From Cryptomeria japonica (Eukaryota; Streptophyta; Pinopsida; Cupressales; Cupressaceae): a DNA stretch of 64,000 nt. The stretch is from the NCBI RefSeq assembly GCF_030272615.1, contig NC_081405.1:23327772-23391771 (forward strand). Reading direction: 5' to 3'. Position 1 is the first letter of the stretch; each line of letters opens with the position of its first letter. The notes under the pieces were generated by a model. That model searched no databases, was not told where the DNA came from, and was given only the letters and a program-made list of their open reading frames with translations. The translations under genes and the position numbers were made by a program. Below are positions 61,893 to 64,000 of the stretch, in pieces.

Positions 61893-62530
61893 CTAAGTTA
61901 CCGGTTCCGGTTCGGATTCGGGTTCGGATTCGGGTACGGGTTCGCGGATTCGGCAAAAAAATAATTTTTTTGGGTACGGGTACGGGTTCGTCCGTACATA
62001 TATATATATATTTTAATTTTTTTTAATATATATATATATATGTTCAAACTTCAAACATCAAAATTATATATGTTCACAGTTCAAACATACAAATATGAAA
62101 CATCAAACATACAATGTAACTTTCCCATACAATGATACATAGATGATAACAGATAAATCATAAATCAATAAATCATAAATCCATAATTGCATGAAATGCA
62201 TCATAGAGGGGCGGATTAGGGTTTAGATGTAATTAGAAGATTAAAAATATTGTTTTTTTATTGTTTTTAAATGCTTGCTAACCCGTGGGCCCCGTTTTTG
62301 GGAACCCACGGGCTTGGGTTCACCCGGGTCCTCCTGGGTTCGCCCTGGGTCCCACCCGGGTCCTGCCCAGGCGGCTGGGTTCCCTGTGGGTCGTGCATGG
62401 CAGGACCCACAGGGAACCCAGCCGCCTGGGCAGGACCCGGGTGGGACCCAGAGCGAACCGGACCAGGACCAGGACCGGGCACGGACCAGGACCAGGACCC
62501 AGCCAAAATAGGGGAGAACCGGTATCTGAG
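61893..62530. mobile_element. 638 bp non-autonomous hAT with a long internal inverted repeat
   Basis: It is flanked by a perfect 8 bp duplication CTTGAAAT (61885-61892 and 62531-62538). The ends are CTAAGTTACCGGTTC and, inverted, CTCAGATACCGGTTC. The left end is followed by GGTTCGGATTCGGG repeats, the middle is AT-rich with TA runs, and the right third is strongly GC-rich. No transposase is present. The four long open frames in the GC-rich part overlap on both strands and reflect composition only. Confidence 0.85.
62337..62459. repeat. 56 bp near-perfect inverted repeat
   Basis: Arms 62337-62392 and 62404-62459 are inverted copies with one mismatch by hand alignment, separated by an 11-base loop (gtgcatggcag). 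They are very GC-rich. It lies within the 638 bp hAT MITE. Confidence 0.9.
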
Positions 62531-62538
62531 CTTGAAAT

Positions 62539-63922
62539 TAACACTACAATGACTAAGCAACAAGCTGAATGCAAGAGGTACTTTCCTTAGAACTTTCCAA
62601 CAGCATATAAATGAGTTTTACAAGCAAAATGCACTCCTACAGCCAATGGACATTTTGTCGAACAATTGACACGGATACCAAGAACACTCTAATGATCAGA
62701 ATGCTGATTTGAAACTCCCAGGTTAAGACAGCTGTAATAGAATTATAAATTTATTAATCCTTACAAAATATTGGCACATTACAATCATACCTGGATAATT
62801 GATATCTTTGTTGCTTGAAGCCCTTGATATGTTGCAGCAGCAAAAAGCAATTGTACGGCCAGCATAGGTAGTGATGCAATTGCCTGGGTAGGCAAGCTTA
62901 CTGCACTCTAATGGTGCGTCTGTCCTTTAAACACCCCAGCACCCTTTCAATGATTTTTTTGCAGAATTTATTGTGGGATCTAAGTCCAAAATCGCCCCAC
63001 CTAGGGAATGGCGCCACTTACAGCAGGATGGAGCTAATTTGCAGCTGACTTACAGGAACCCCTTGACTGGCAATGTATATTAATTCCTTGCTGTTCTTCT
63101 TCTTCACTAAACTGATTCGAACCTGATTGAAATTCTGGAAAATATGGCCTTCAATATGCACAATTGAAACCTCTGGATGAAGCTTCCCCTTTTAGCCAAA
63201 CTCACTCGGTATTCCACCAATTCATAAGGCTGTAACACTGAAGATTTGTTCGTTCTCCAATGCCCCATCTTGCTGAAACTCAAAAACCCGTCTCTGTGCT
63301 CTCCAAAATGAGTTTAACAAATGCCAATAGAATGCCAAGTTCGAACTCCAATGCCAAATAAATACTTATTCAAGGAAGTTCGATTTTCTTCATAAAGCAC
63401 ATTTAATACTCTTAAAAATATTATATCTTTCACTTTATTTAATAATCTGCCCCCAACTTAGGAAAATGTGCTCATGAATTAATTATATAATTTGGTCCCC
63501 TCTTTATGATGATTAGACCCTCAACTTAAGTGATTTTTTTATAAAGTTAACTTATAACTTTATAATTAACCATTTAATGAATTAATATTAATTTGGCCAC
63601 AATAATATTAATATCACCCTAAATACACAACATATTAACGTGTCGTTTGAAGTAGTAGTCTCTCCTCATAATTCCTCATGTGACCAAATACACTTTCTAA
63701 AAATAGAAAGGGTCAATTTCTATTACTTCTGACTTACTATAAATAATAAGTATGGCAAACGGAGTCCAAATGATATCGAATGAAGGCCAAATCCGTAAAT
63801 CTCTGAATGCTGGAGATGAAACAATCTTCAGGAGACCCTCTAACCAACCTCATTAGCCTACGAGGGCCATATAATAGGCTAATCCTCCAAAAATCCATGT
63901 CTGCTAAAAAGGGGACATTACA
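62539..63922 (-). repeat. Gypsy-type LTR end, reversed (inner end unresolved)
   Basis: The right edge, AAAAAGGGGACATTACA at 63922, is the reverse of the TGTAATGTCCCC start seen at 34747. The adjacent sequence also matches that LTR when reversed (agcctacgagggc, ttactataaataataagt). The left limit could not be placed, and part of 62,539-62,900 may be plain intron. No gene is seen here or in 63,923-64,000. Confidence 0.55.
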
Positions 63923-64000
63923 TGATGCTCTTCAAACAATATGCCATTGGGATCATATGCTCACGTGTTCTTAGTCTCATTTTGTTCTAAACCTGGAAAC

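Noticed and set aside
62267..62590. Several overlapping proteins in the GC-rich block
   Set aside because: Long open frames on both strands come from the GC-rich inverted repeat of a MITE.
43358..63922. One very long retrotransposon bounded by the reversed LTR ends at 44529 and 63922
   Set aside because: It would have to contain intact SPO11-2 exons and a solo LTR with its own TSD. The two LTRs also differ strongly inside.

Overview
The window looks like nuclear DNA from a large-genome seed plant, most likely a conifer of the cypress/yew kind. The evidence is a plant-type meiotic gene with very long introns, dense and decayed Ty1/copia and Ty3/gypsy elements, several hAT elements and very large LTRs. 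The lineage is inferred from character, not from a search.

One host gene is recognised: SPO11-2, the topoisomerase VI subunit A-like protein needed for meiotic double-strand breaks, on the + strand. Five conserved exons lie at 53986-55031 (four within 54230-55031 plus 53986-54107), including the catalytic tyrosine and the start of the Toprim domain. A first exon with the SPO11-2 N-terminal signature lies at 21101-21228, in compatible splice phase, which makes intron 1 about 32.8 kb. The 3' exons (Toprim acidic motif and C-terminus) are not in the window, so the next intron is at least 9 kb.

Layout. 1-1.8 kb: minus-strand gypsy 5' end (gag, PBS, LTR). 2.06-7.4 kb: decayed Tat-like gypsy with protease-like and G-patch regions, PPT and LTR, without RT or integrase. 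8.0-15.8 kb: copia gag-protease element split by a 5.04 kb DNA transposon whose core is 3.4 kb of palindromic minisatellite. 15.8-21.1 kb: noncoding, LTR-like. 21.1-54 kb: SPO11-2 exon 1 and intron 1. The intron holds a 336 bp TRIM with tRNA-like LTRs, a 9.0 kb hAT element split by a 5.4 kb copia, a copia solo LTR, a 680 bp hAT MITE, a gypsy LTR with degraded gag/RT, two solo LTRs inside a giant-LTR relic, and a chromovirus-like gypsy pseudogene. 54-55 kb: SPO11-2 exons. 55-64 kb: next intron, with a 5.1 kb solo LTR carrying an 18-unit palindrome array, a 638 bp hAT MITE with a 56 bp inverted repeat, and a minus-strand LTR end.

Nine insertions were delimited to the base by target-site duplications read directly from the sequence (5 bp for LTR elements, 8 bp for hAT, 3-4 bp for the 5 kb DNA transposon). 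The two most unusual objects are the TRIM whose LTRs each contain a complete tRNA-like cloverleaf with Pol III A and B boxes, and the giant solo LTR with a roughly 177 bp periodic palindrome array.
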